Origin: Entonaema liquescens
Taxonomy: Eukaryota > Ascomycota > Sordariomycetes > Xylariales > Xylariaceae
Length of the DNA stretch: 64,000 bases
Reading direction: 5' to 3'
Assembly (NCBI GenBank): GCA_902805475.1
Contig: CADCSX010000003.1
Location: 3,534,001 to 3,598,000, forward strand
Part shown: positions 44,840-56,241 of the stretch, piece after piece
Numbering within the stretch: the first letter of the stretch is position 1
How the letters are laid out: each line of letters starts with the position of its first letter
Program-made: the position numbers and the translations under genes
Notes under the pieces: generated by a model
What the model was told of the DNA's origin: nothing
What the model saw: the letters and a program-made list of their open reading frames with translations, nothing else
The model's database searches: none

Positions 44840-45867
44840 CTATGCTGTTGTAGTTTTAGCGTCCTGGGTAACGAGTTCGTCCTTGGCATCGACCTTCATA
44901 GCCGCATCTAATTCTGCCTCGGCAGGCGGCACAACTATTCCATACTTTTCATATGGGAAGTTGGCCAGTTCGGGGTAGTAATCGGCCCATCCGTCGTCAA
45001 TTTCTCCTAATTGGTGTACGTCAACATCACCCGCCTCGCCCATACGTCCAGCTAGGATCTCTTTTTCTCGGCCTTCGTATTCCTTCTTTAGCATCGGATG
45101 AGGACACCATACTACTCTCATACCCGCTCGTCGCCCGGCTTCGACTCCTGGAACACTGTCTTCAAAGACAAGGCACTCTTCAGGTGTAATTGGTTTTTCG
45201 CCTGCGTCGAGGCTATCGTTGATAGTCTCCAGCGCGAGTAGGTAGATATCGGGAAGGGGTTTTCCGCGGCCGGGTTGGATGCGCTTATCGTCACCTAGCA
45301 CCCTCCGGTGGGATTCGAATACGGAAAACAGTTCGGTCCATTTGGAAGTTTTAACTGTGAAGTTGGATGTCGTGCTACTAGTCGCCAGCGCAATATGAAC
45401 TCTTTGCTGCTTCTTTCCACCGCTCTCTCCTTTATCCCCATTCCTTACGTCTTGTTGATCCTTTATATCCCACCAGCGTGTCCTTCCCAAGTCTCCAAGC
45501 AATTTTTCCACGCCAGGCAAAGGCTTTGCGGTTGGAAAATGCTCCTGTTGTAAAGCGGCGAGCTCGGCGGCGTAGTCTGATTCTTTGACTGGTAGCTGAG
45601 CCCATTCGTGAAAGAGGGCATTCGCTTCGGGACCCGGTCGGCCTTGTAACTTGGCCTTGATCGACCAGGGGAGTTTACTTTTACCGTACTTTTCGAGGAT
45701 AAGATTTATACAAAGGGTATAGAGATCCTCGGTATCGAGAAGCAGACCGTCCATATCGAAGAGACAAGCCCTTATGGGCGGGAAACTTTACAGGATAACT
45801 ATTAGTCTTTACTATCGTAAACATTCGCGAAACAGGGCTGGTTAACTTACTCTGTGCGAGGCGCCAT
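44840..45867 (-). CDS. HAD-superfamily phosphatase (HDHD1/pseudouridine-5'-phosphatase-like)
   Basis: Two exons, a 17-nt first exon 45851-45867 (MAPRT) and 44840-45785, giving 320 aa. HAD motif I is LFDMDGLLLDTED, with nucleophile Asp16 and acid/base Asp18. The substrate-selecting cap begins LYTLCINLILEKYGKSKLPW. Motif II is IALATSS, motif III the Lys in GRGKPLPDIYL, and motif IV CLVFEDSVPGVEAGRRAGM. The closest known group is the HDHD1-type small phosphatases acting on pseudouridine-5'-phosphate or sugar phosphates; substrate not provable here. A cytosolic location is expected. The short first exon is needed: the internal Met of DMDG would remove the nucleophile. Divergent from the TPR gene. 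Confidence 0.88.
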
Positions 45868-46407
45868 TGTATTTAATTGTGATATAGGGGTGATGCGAAG
45901 TTGATCCCAATGGCTTAAACCCAGATATACGACTATTCTATAATCAAGTACTTATAGGTAGTTTATAGAAGATATTATAGAAGATGTATATCCCACCCCG
46001 CCTATAAACGTTTAGCTATCAGCTCTTCTGATTGAATTTATGGCGGGGCAGTCTGCGGGGTAACTCTCCGACCGCGCAAGGCGGGGCTGAAAGACGTCAA
46101 ACCGTAGGTTATCTTCAGGTTTCAGGGGTGACTGAAGGTTCTTACACATGTATTTGCATAATAAATGGGGTAACCTTAAAGAGTGGCATAGCAGCTGCAG
46201 ATTCCTTACCTCATATATGCACGTTACATGTAGTTACGTAAACTTAGATGAAAGTTTACCTAAGTGAGAGCTACCCAGGTACACAGCTAGGTTCTTCAGT
46301 ACATGTAATCATTTATTAATGTAGGTACCTACCTACATACCTATTCTAACCTGCACGCAGCATCTACCTTCTAATCTTCAGCTTCGAAAGCCTTTTATCA
46401 CGAAACC
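45868..46407. promoter_or_regulatory. Divergent promoter, HAD phosphatase and TTC1
   Basis: 540 bp between start codons. It contains the TAGGTACCTA palindrome at 46322-46331, flanked by ACCTACCTAC, 77 bp before the TTC1 ATG. Confidence 0.5.
46322..46331. repeat. TAGGTACCTA palindrome
   Basis: Fourth perfect copy of the decamer, in a promoter-proximal position. Confidence 0.7.
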
Positions 46408-47431
46408 ATGACTACCCCGTCAGAGACGGCGGGAAAGGAACCCGATAAAACAGAAAAAGATCATACGAACGAAGATGCAGAAGATGAGTTGACGGCTCCC
46501 GAAAGATTTCCACCAGAGGAAGAAGCTGTATGTATATATTTCCTCTAGTTATGCATAAAACATTTATTCTTTGGCTTCTTTTCTCTCTAATCATCCCGTA
46601 TTGATCCCGTCCTTTAGAGCCTTTTGGAGGAATCCAACGACAAGAAGTCCGAAGCAAACACGCTATTTGCTTCAGCCAAGTACGAGAACGCCATTACGAA
46701 ATATGAGGAGGCCGTTTCTGTCTGCCCCCATTACTTAGATTACGAGCTTGCCGTTCTGAAATCCAACATTGCTGCATGTCATCTGAAACTAGAGCAATGG
46801 AAGGAAGCCATCAAAGCTGCCACCGAGTCTATTGATGGCTTGGTTCGTCTGGAAAAAGCCGAGGCTAGGCAAAAAGAGAGCGAAGAAAAGCAAAAGAAGG
46901 CGAATGCTGAAGATGATGAGATTGAAGAGGAGATTATCAGCTCTGGAGCTCAAAAGAGTGCTCCTGCCGCCAAGGAGGAAACCGCTACTGAGGTTGCGAG
47001 GGAAAAACGACACAACGACATCCTTAGAATCAGAGCGAAAGCTTTGATGAGACGAGCTAGAGCGAAGAGTGAACTTGGCGGCTGGTCGAACCTAGCTAGT
47101 GCTGAAGAGGACTATAAGTTATTATCGACCATGACCAATCTCAGTGCTGCGGACAGGAAGATTGTTCAGACGCAATTAATAATCCTTCCCTCGAGAACGA
47201 AGGCCGCCCAAGAAAAGGAGATGTCAGAGATGTGGGGAAAGTTGAAAGATGTAAGTGGTAACCACAAAATGAAGGCACCTCTCTTCTTGGATTCGGCCGC
47301 TGATCAAATATGTACAGCTTGGAAACGGAATATTGAAACCATTTGGTCTCAGCACGGAAAATTTTCAAATGGTAAAAGACGAGAAGACCGGCGGCTACAG
47401 CATGAATTTCTCGCAGAACGGCACGAGCTAG
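46408..47431 (+). CDS. TPR protein, TTC1 homologue
   Basis: Three exons, 46408-46527, 46618-47250 and 47318-47431, 288 aa. The N-terminal ~40 residues are acidic and disordered (DAEDELTAPERFPPEEEA). TPR 1 is KKSEANTLFASAKYENAITKY, the second repeat is ELAVLKSNIAACHLKLEQW, and a third follows the insert (DILRIRAKALMRRARAKSEL). A charged coiled-coil insert lies between them (RQKESEEKQKKANAEDDEIE). The C-terminal exon encodes the diagnostic LGNGILKPFGLSTENFQMV. TTC1-type proteins are soluble co-chaperone-like adaptors that bind Hsp70/Hsp90 or ribosome-associated factors (family knowledge). Reading through the second intron would give a false C-terminus. Confidence 0.87.
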
Positions 47432-48366
47432 TAGTACGAATTCAGGTACCGCCAATTACCATAATCATAGCACTAATTAACCCTCAGTATGGAAGACTGA
47501 TTTCATATTCTATACTAGTCAGCAATAATGTGAAGGACAAAGTATCTCCCGCACCTTGTGCTTAGTTATACTTGGTTTCCTCTTGTCCCTTAGCGGATTC
47601 TCCCCTGCTACGCTAATGAGGTTTTATTTTTCACATGGAACCAACATCACCCATTTCAAACAACATATTCCTTGTTTGTTGACAGATATATTCAAGGGAG
47701 TAGGGGATATCATGATAAATTTCAGACCCAACATTGCAAATGTTTAAAGTTATTAATAAGCGGGTTTACATTTCACCATTGGATCCATCTCACCTTGTTT
47801 GCAGCGGAGTGTTCCTTTATCTCACGAACTAGCAAGGTGTTCAGCGCCCGGTCATATATATCAAATAATTGAAACAACCAATAAGAAACTACATGCTTGA
47901 TCTACGTCAATTACTACGCTGAATCTAACCCCACTATAGGAACAATATAGGAGCATTAGTGTTGCATCTGGTTATACGAGAGACGACGTGGTGGGATGCG
48001 TCTATCTTGATTGGGCTTTATGTAAGTGGTCAATGTCCTGTGATATGGCTTATAGCTACGACATACGAAAAGTGATAAACGGCTATGCCGTCCTGACCCG
48101 GCCTCTTGCATGGGGTTAACTTATCTTACACTAAACTGTGCCGTATCACTATAGCTTGAGTTACTACCGATATGCTGATAACCCTGTTGGATCATCTATC
48201 GCCCGTATGGCTTATCGCACCGTAGGAGATTACTATATATACTTTGGTATCTCAAGATAGAATTTGGAGTTGGAGCACAGAGTTCCTTGGTTAGAAACAT
48301 CCGCAAACTAAGTTACCTTATACTCCGAATAGTTACACAATCCCACCATCAAAACTCGTCACTAAT
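47432..48366. promoter_or_regulatory. Amidase upstream region with GATA-site cluster
   Basis: Six HGATAR sites fall within 190 bp: 48073 (TGATAA), 48121 (minus), 48176, 48196 (minus), 48212 (minus) and 48255. In Aspergillus, AreA-type GATA factors activate acetamidase genes under nitrogen limitation. The left part is the TTC1 3' flank with nothing else seen. Confidence 0.5.
48234..48241 (+). promoter_or_regulatory. TATA box of the amidase gene
   Basis: TATATATA, 126 bp before the amidase ATG and inside the GATA cluster. Confidence 0.45.
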
Positions 48367-50277
48367 ATGGCTCCAGCAACGGTCACTATTGCCAACGGAG
48401 CAACATGGCAGGAAGTAGCACTAGATCGCCAGCGATACAGGGACGCAACTATCGCAGAGGTCCGCCCACCGGTACCAGAAGTGCGCCAGGAAGATATACC
48501 TCTGAACACTACGGGAATCCCCAAGAAACTCCTGACGGAACAGGAAATCCAAATCACTAACACGAATGTTGAGGACCTTGTTAAGAAGATAGCCTCCGGG
48601 GAATGGACCTCGACAGTAGTTACCAATGCATTTCTGCGACGCGCCGGTCTGGCACAGAAACTCACAAACAGCATCACTGAGTTGCTACCGAAACGAGCCT
48701 TGGATAAGGCAGCTGAGTTGGACCAGTACCTCGCCACTAACAAGAAGCCTATTGGTCCACTTCACGGCGTCCCGATTAGTGTCAAGGAGCATATTGCCAT
48801 TAAGGGTGAAGATGTAAATGCGGGATACGTAGGCTGGGTCGGCCAAATTGCTAAAGATGATGCCTTGATTGTGCAGTATCTTGAGAGTGCTGGGGCGGTG
48901 ATCTTTGCGAGAACTACTCAGCCGCAGACTTTGATGCAGATTGAGACGGACACTAACTTATACGGGTGAGTAACATACAACCATACTGTGATGAGCTGGA
49001 CCTGCCTTGAGGGGGACTTGTAAGTCTGAGAAGTAGCCTACTAATAATTGATCAGCACCACTGTAAATCCTTACAACACCACTCTAAGCTCCGGTGGCTC
49101 ATCAGGCGGAGAAGGCGCACTAATCGGGCTCCGGGGCTCGATCCTCGGAATCGGAACGGACATCGGCGGGTCCATCCGGGTTCCCGCAGCGAGTAACGGG
49201 GTCTTTGGATTTAAGCCCACTTCCCAGAGACTACCATCTGACGGATGGGTCGCCGCCATGGCTGGTGCTGAGTCCATTGTTAGTTCCATTGGACCCATAT
49301 CAACCAGCCTTGAGGGCCTCCAAGTCTTTAGCAAGTCCCTCATCGACCAGAAGCCTTGGCTCAAGCAGCCAAGTCTTGTAGGCTTGGACTGGAGAGACCC
49401 GGCGCAGTACTATCCGGACAGGAAACTCAGGGTGGGTGTTCTTTACGACGACGGTGTTGTGAGGCCACACCCACCTGTACTCAGGGCGATTAACGAGCTC
49501 GTGGGAAAGCTGCAGAAGAGCCCCAATGTGGAGGTTGTGGAGTGGAAGCCGTGGAAACATGATCTAGCATGGACTATTCTCGTACGTTTTGCCCGGGGTA
49601 GCTCATTAGTTGTATCGTAGGAGCTCACTGACACTTTGAACAGGCAAAAGTATACTTCGCCGACGGCGGCGCCGACGTGAAAGCCGCTGTCAACTCGTCC
49701 GGCGAGCCCTGGCGACCCCTAGCGAAATTCATCCTACACGAGAACCCGCACGTCAAAGAGCACACCATCACGTCGCTCTGGAAGGCCCTCTGCGAGCGCG
49801 ACGACTACCGCACAGCCTACGCGAAGCTCTGGAACGAGCAGCCCGTCGACGTGATCCTGTGTCCTGCTGGACCCGGCGTCGCCTCCAAGCACGGTACCGG
49901 CCGCTACTGGAGCTATACCGCCCAGTGGAATCTGCTCGACTACCCGGCTATTATATTCCCCACCACGGACGCCGTTGCGGACGCTACGCGCGAGGGGCCG
50001 TATGAGTATCCCGAGGACTACAAGCCGCGGGGCGAGAAGGATGAGTATATATATGGCTTGTGGAAGGAGCATGGCGCGGAGGGGTATAAGGACGCGCCCA
50101 TTTCGCTGCAGCTTGTTGGGCGGAGGTAAGTGACCTTTTTTTATATTTGTTATTTGTTCAGTGGAATGACTGGATGGGTGGCTAATGTGTGCTTCTAGGT
50201 TCGACGATGAGAAGCTGTTTAGAGCCGCGCAGATCCTGCTCGAGGAGGCGGGCTTGCCGGCTGCTGTTCCTGCGTAG
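48367..50277 (+). CDS. Amidase-signature enzyme (acetamidase/FAAH-like)
   Basis: Four exons, 48367-48965, 49056-49581, 49644-50125 and 50199-50277, phases closing at 561 aa. Amidase-signature enzymes hydrolyse carboxamides to acid and ammonia, often for nitrogen scavenging. The Ser-cisSer-Lys triad is complete: Lys140 in PISVKEH, cis-Ser215 in the signature GGSSGGEGAL, and nucleophile Ser239 in GTDIGGSIR. The 75- and 24-residue spacings match rat FAAH (142/217/241). The rest fits fungal general amidases (FGFKPTSQRLPSDG, WNLLDYPAIIFPTT). No signal peptide or membrane segment, so cytosolic. GATA sites upstream suggest nitrogen control. Whether the substrate is acetamide, a larger amide or a fatty amide cannot be told. 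Confidence 0.92.
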
Positions 50278-51290
50278 AGGTTGGCTTAAGTTGGCCATTC
50301 CGGGTCCGAAGTATCACAAGTATGAGTTATCTGAGGGTTTCTTTACGACAGTTCTACGGTATCTGCCTGGGGGCTGATCTGTTAGGAGATCAATAATGGT
50401 TTCTCTTCCGAGTATACACAGGCTTTATTCTCTTTTATGAAGTGGCTATTAGTGTAGTAGTCAGTTAATTTGGGGAAATCTCGGGCCGGGACAAGCTGAA
50501 GGACTTCGTATAGGCCCTAATTATTTGGACTAGGTATAAGTCAAGTCTTATGGTTTTCGACTGAGTTACGTAGTATTTCAGAATGAAACAAGATCGTAAG
50601 GAGGACTATTCATTCACCGGGATTGTAGTAATTACCATGTGATAGAGATAGCCGCTAGACCATGTATGAGCTCTTCGTTTACTAAACTGATATTCCCTCA
50701 TTTTGTTGGTATAAACGCAGAAAGTGGAACTGCTGTCTACAGTTCGGCCTAGTTGCCGCTCTTCGCTTGGCGAGCAAGTCCTTCGCTTTCCTCACTTCGT
50801 GATTTGAGTCGCAGGAGCTCATTTTGATGGTATGCTCGCGGGTCTTCCGATTTAACTTTTCCTCCTCGGTTGGTCGGAGGACACAAATAAACCTTTGCTT
50901 AAGAATATCTGTAAGAGCGACAGATGCAAAGGAGTGCTAACCGGACGGCATTGCAAATTGTCGGTACATAGCCGTCTTTTCAATGCTCCTTCCGTCAGGG
51001 TACAGTTTGTGCCCAGTCCGAATATATTTCAAGGTAGACATATTCTTGAGTTTTCACAGGCCTGTGAGATGAATTCCCGAGGCGACCATCTTGCTGTACG
51101 GGGCTCGTGTATTTAAGGACCCGGCTTCTGTTGGTATTCCTGGACTTGATCCACTCAGCATGGCCTCTCGTAAACTAGAATAAATCTAGGAGCCTGCCAA
51201 ATCTGATATTAGATACGTCGCCGACACGGGTAAGATTATCTTATTGAGATAAATAAGGCGTATATAAAGTCCTGCTGAGAGTAAAACCCC
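50278..51290. other. Convergent intergenic region
   Basis: 3' flanks of the amidase and POP4 genes. The frames present are under 75 codons without motifs; no RNA gene seen. Confidence 0.5.
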
Positions 51291-51986
51291 TTAAAGATTC
51301 TCTAGGAAATGCGGCTTAAACTTCTTGTTTGCGCGATCAGCCGATCGGTACTGGAATTGGTCTCCATGGATTTCGAAGGTGAAGGGTTTCCGGTCCTCGG
51401 CCGAGGCTGAATCATCCTCCTGGTTTTCTGGAGGAACACTGATGCGGAACATGGTCCCTTCCTTCGGCACGGTTTTTATTTGATTCTTAGGGGTAATAAT
51501 TTCAAACACGAAGCGCGCATCTTTGATCACGATTCCTTGTATGCCAACGCGACTAGGACAACCGCTGCGTGATACCTCCACCTTAGCACCGTGGAAGTCG
51601 GCAGCGCTCAATTTGGCCGCAGCGCCTTGTCCACCGGTGTATAGCTCGCCGCCGAGTATTTCGCGGATGTAGCCTAACCATAGCCGATTTAGCGGTTCGA
51701 AAATGGCATACTTTCGACCCGATTTTGGGACGTCGTAAAGGCCAAGCTTCCGTCGCTGTCGCGCCGATAGGGGTTTTGGCTTTAAGGCCTTTAAGCGCTT
51801 CTGCTTCTCGACTCGGGCCCTACGACGAGCATCGCGAGCGTTGGACGGAGGTGGGGAGGTGGGCTTAAGGAAGAGAGGCCGGTGTTGGATCTTTTCGGAG
51901 TAGATGCGATTCGTACTATCGGGGCTATGGGCTCGGGAGAGGAGCTCATGGGTTAAGGATTGGTTATTGGTATTGTTTGACGCCAT
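51291..51986 (-). CDS. POP4: RNase P/MRP subunit Pop4 (Rpp29)
   Basis: Single exon, 231 aa from the ATG at 51986; the frame runs upstream only through a TTG. Pop4 is a core protein of nuclear RNase P (tRNA 5' maturation) and RNase MRP (rRNA processing). The N-terminal half is basic (ARDARRRARVEKQKRLKALK), then RQRRKLGLYD leads into the UPF0086/Rpp29 Sm-like barrel from about residue 100. Its blocks are FEPLNRLWLGYIREIL, AKLSAADFHGAKVEVSRS, RVGIQGIVIKDARFVFEI, KTVPKEGTMFRISVP and FEIHGDQFQYRSADRANKKFK. The layout and length are normal. Divergent from the acyltransferase gene. Confidence 0.93.
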   Translation of the reverse strand: MASNNTNNQSLTHELLSRAHSPDSTNRIYSEKIQHRPLFLKPTSPPPSNARDARRRARVEKQKRLKALKPKPLSARQRRKLGLYDVPKSGRKYAIFEPLNRLWLGYIREILGGELYTGGQGAAAKLSAADFHGAKVEVSRSGCPSRVGIQGIVIKDARFVFEIITPKNQIKTVPKEGTMFRISVPPENQEDDSASAEDRKPFTFEIHGDQFQYRSADRANKKFKPHFLENL

Positions 51987-52592
51987 GTTATCGTTATCCG
52001 CATTGTATCTTGTCAAGATGACAAAAGTTGAAATGTTAATTGGATTGAAAGATGATTGTCACCTATCGATAAAGCTCTACTGATAGGCGCTTACTTGCAT
52101 TATTACATAGCTGCTTACAGGCACCTAATTACGTAGTGGAGAACATCGCCCATGCGGAATCATCTTTTAGCTCCTTCAGGGCTGCAGGCGATTCACATGC
52201 TTTAAAGCCTCGGTATTAGCCGGCTTCCTACCTAGCTCCAGCGCGTTAGCTGCTTATATGCTGTGTTACATGCCTTCCTTGTCGCAGTTGACTTCTGATG
52301 AAGTCGCTTACTTCAAATTAACTATAATTTCCTTTACAAGTCTTTCTTTACTTTATTCCTCTTAAATCAATTATTTGAAATAATACTTGTTTAAGGCTTA
52401 TGGATTACAATACTTAAGCATCGCAATTGGTTCTTGTTTGCCACGGCTAGATACGTGTCCGGTCGCCCATGCTCGTAGCATGTAATGCTCTATCTATACT
52501 TCTTAATTGCTGAGAATACCCTCGGCCGTAGCGAATGCGAAAACCACCTATTCTCCTAATTTCCGTAGTCGCATCGCCGCAATAATAATACA
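51987..52592. promoter_or_regulatory. Divergent promoter, POP4 and acyltransferase
   Basis: 606 bp between the two start codons. No specific element stood out. Confidence 0.4.
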
Positions 52593-55442
52593 ATGGCTCA
52601 AGACGACGATCCTACGCGCGACTCGGCGCCCGATCTCCAGATTCTGGGTGACCAGATCACCCTGCAGCCGAGGAGTTACGTCGAAACTCGCCGTCCCGAT
52701 GGCCAGGAGGAGCCCTTAATGCACAACATGGCTCGTTTCCGCTCCGAACCTCTACAGTATGCTACCTAAAACTATATATCTCTTGCTGTCATACATCGCA
52801 AAAAGGCTAATTGGTGGCTCTCTGATTGTAAAGATTCTTACGCGAAGTATCCCTATACGTTTCTGGCACGGGATGGCGAGCTTACGACAACTTCATCGGG
52901 CAACCCATATTCTACCCCGGCTTCTCCGAGAAAATGAAGAACGCGGTTGTATCTGCGCCCCTCTTACAGGACCGTATATCTCAGCTAGCCGATAAGCGAC
53001 TGGAGATTGAAGAGAAGGAAGGCTGGTTCAAGAAGGACGACAAAGATTTCGCTACCAAAAAAGCTCAAAGGCGAGCTGTTATAGAGTCGGGCATTCGAGA
53101 AGTTGCGGAAAAGATGACTAACGACATGATTTGCAAGTTTGAGAGCAAGACATTCATAAGAGGCGCATATTATCTGGTTACCCAACTCCTCACAAGAGCG
53201 TACCATCAGGGTGGGTATTTCGACGATCTCGAGATTTTAGAGGTTGTGGATTTGTCATGTTAACCAGATGAGCAGGAATACATGTTTCCAGCGAAGAAGT
53301 TTTACGGTTGCGAAAGGTAGCAGAGATAGCGGAGAAGAGGAAGCAGAGTATCATCTTTCTGCCCTCCCATCGATCCCACGTGGATTATGTTTCGATGCAA
53401 CTAATTTGCTACCGGCTGGGTCTGGGGCTGCCTGTTGTTGTTGCGGGTGACAATCTGAATATGCCAGTCGTTGGAAGCTTTTTACAACATGCAGGTAAGT
53501 GTGCATATGCAATACCACTTCGTGTTGGATACCCAAATGCTCACGAACCAAGGCGCGATGTGGATTAGGCGGTCATTTGGCAACGACACTCTATACACCA
53601 CACTTGTACAAGCTTATATAGACACCTTACTTCAGGGAGGATACAATTTCGAGTGTTTCATCGAAGGCGGGCGTTCTAGGACGGGGAAGCTCCTCTCTCC
53701 TAAGTTCGGCATTTTGAGTTTTATTCTTGATAGTTTATTGTCGGGTCGGGTCGAAGATGCCATTATATGCCCGGTCAGCACACAATACGACAAAGTCATC
53801 GAGACGGAAGGCTACGTAACCGAATTACTCGGTGTTCCAAAGAAGAAGGAGAATTTAGCTGATTTCTTGAGCGGTGGTTCATCCGTTTTATCGTTACGAT
53901 TGGGGAGGGTAGATGTCCGTTTTCACGAACCATGGAGCTTGCGTAAATATATCGACGATCAGCTAACCAAGATCACCAAATCCCCCGAAACCCTACGACT
54001 CGACCTCAAAACTCCTGAGAATGCGGTTATCAAGCAAAAGCTACTCCGAACTATGGGCTATAAGGTCCTATCAGATATTAATGATGTGTCTGTAGTGATG
54101 CCTACGGCTTTAATCGGTACTGTCCTACTTACGCTTAGAGGCCGTGGTGTGGGCAAGTCGGAACTTATGAGGCGCATCGAATGGCTCATCGCACGAGTAG
54201 GGGCAAAAGGGGGGCGTGTTGCGCATTTTGGAAATGCTCCCTTATCCGACGTTATAGAACGTGGTTTAGATGTCCTAGGAAAAGACCTCGTCGGTGTGGT
54301 GCAGGGTCTCGCAGAGCCGACATACTACGCTGTGGATAGGTTCCAACTCTCCTTTTGTAAGTCATTCCTCGGATTAATTCCTCTACTGTCTAGCAAATTC
54401 ATTGTCACTTTACGACCTACTGCAAGAGCAATGCTAATAGACCACAGACCGAAATATGACCATCCACTTATTTATCTCGGAAGCGCTCATTAGCGCCAGC
54501 ATGTATACGCGTGTTAAACTAGGCGGAGGACCGGCTCATCAAGAAATATCCTACGATACTTTACGAGATCAAGTTTTGTTCTTGTCTTCGCTATTCCGTG
54601 GGGAGTTCATATTCCCTGGTGAAGGACTCGCAATGAACTTAGAGAAGACTTTGGTTGGATTGGAAGACGACCGTGTCCTCAACCTCAAGAGAGACGAAAG
54701 TGGCAACATAGTGAGCATTGGGCTTGCAGATGAAGAGAGAGCTGCTGGCAGGGAGAACTACGATTTCTACTGCTTTCTAATCTGGCCGTTCATCGAGTCT
54801 ACTTGGCTTGCCGCCGTTTCGCTGATGGGACTTACTCCTCCCCTCGGGCAGCAGGACAATGGCATTTGGATTGAAGCCGCCAAGGCACACAACACGGCCC
54901 AACTGGTAAGCGACTTGTCAGATGGTTGCATTGAGATACAAAAAAATAAAAAATTTTAAAACTAACAATTATAATAACAGCTCGGTAAAACCCTATATCA
55001 CCAGGGCGATCTAAGCTACTTCGAGGCGGTGAATAAGGAAACGTTGAAGAATTCGTACCAACGATTCGAAGAAGAAGGTATTATTTACGTGGTCAAATCA
55101 AAGGACTCGAAGGTCCCCCCTCGCCTGCGTCTCGCCTCCGAATGGATGCCGTCTCGCGACCCTGCCAAGTCGGGGGCCCTGCAACCATCGGGTAGACTAT
55201 GGAACTTCATTGAACGCATTGCGTCTAGCAGGCGCGAAGGTAAGAACCGAAGAGACGGTGCTACAGTAAGCACACGAGTTTTACGACTTGCAGACACTCT
55301 AGGCGCGAAATTGTTTGAAGAAGCAACGAACCCGGAAAGCCAAATTGATACCAAATTAAATAACGAAGAGGCAGCTAAACTTAAGAGGGCCGTTAAGGCG
55401 GAAAGAAGAAGAAGGAAGCTAGAAGGTAGGGCACGTTTGTGA
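52593..55442 (+). CDS. Glycerone-phosphate (DHAP)/glycerol-3-phosphate acyltransferase, GNPAT-like
   Basis: Six exons, 52593-52756, 52834-53210, 53276-53494, 53553-54356, 54448-54905 and 54981-55442; all phases close at 827 aa. PlsB-type acyltransferases load acyl-CoA onto glycerol-3-phosphate or dihydroxyacetone phosphate, the first step of glycerolipid and ether-lipid synthesis. Motif I is H-x4-D (His211 and Asp216, in PSHRSHVDYVSM), motif II GDNLNMPVVGS, motif III EGGRSRTGK (residues 291-299), and motif IV ICPVSTQYDKV. The C-terminus is KLEGRARL; the last three residues ARL fit the PTS1 consensus, pointing to the peroxisome, as for animal GNPAT. Reading through the intron at 54357-54447 gives a false stop, while splicing restores SFYRNMTIHLFISEAL. 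The GNPAT versus GPAT choice is inference from PTS1 and overall similarity. Confidence 0.88.
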
Positions 55443-56241
55443 AAACGTTCCATGTGTAAATCTGATGTAAGCTTGATACCAACCGCATGTGTAAATGACA
55501 ATGGAGCGAGTGTTAATGGAAAAGAATTATACTGTCCTATATCGGGTGAAGGGAGCCAACCCACTTCACCTTGCGGCCGGCATTCCCGAAATTCTAATTG
55601 AACACGCGAGAAAGAGTCAAGATTGACACATCGTATTGATATCTGCTAACGGTCCGGTTTAAATTCTGACATTTTCTGGCCTGGATTTACCGGAAGAATG
55701 ATCAGTCTGCAAAGATACCCACACCACTCCACGGGATCAACACCAACTGCATTACACATATATATCAGAGTTGTGGATTTCTCCCCGGAAGTCCTTACCG
55801 GTATGTACAACAGGGCGTAACGCAGCTCAACAAACATCCTTCCCATGCGCGAGCGGCATACAGACCGAGAAACGCAAAATCTAGACCTGGTTCGGCACGT
55901 AAAAGAGGCACAGGAAAATGCAGGGGGTCTCCGGCACTCCTCCGAGGAGGGTGGATACCCAAGCTACCGGGGCCGCGGGGATCGTGATGGGAATTACACT
56001 ATATTATTAATCCACCTCACTATCTCTGGAGTAGGACAGGGGAATAGCACATGTGATGTGCGGGGAGTAAACCGACCAAACCTGGACGGGAATGGTGTCG
56101 GTCTTGGGAGGGTGAACATGAAGTCATCGTATAAATAAAGCTGGACTCGAAGCAGACCTTCTTCCCATCTCCTCTCCCCTCCTCTATGCCCCTCGGTATC
56201 GTTAAGTAGGTTAACAAGTGCTCCAAGCTACGATCACGGCT
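55443..56241. promoter_or_regulatory. Upstream region of the sugar transporter
   Basis: GCGGGG at 55975-55980 and 56060-56065 matches the CreA carbon-repressor consensus SYGGRG. Both lie within 270 bp of the transporter ATG. The open frame across this region has no motif. Confidence 0.4.
56130..56137 (+). promoter_or_regulatory. TATA box of the sugar transporter gene
   Basis: TATAAATA, 105 bp before the ATG at 56242. Confidence 0.55.

Noticed and set aside
55845..56138. 97-codon frame upstream of the sugar transporter
   Set aside because: It overlaps the promoter with TATA and CreA-like sites, has skewed composition and no motif.
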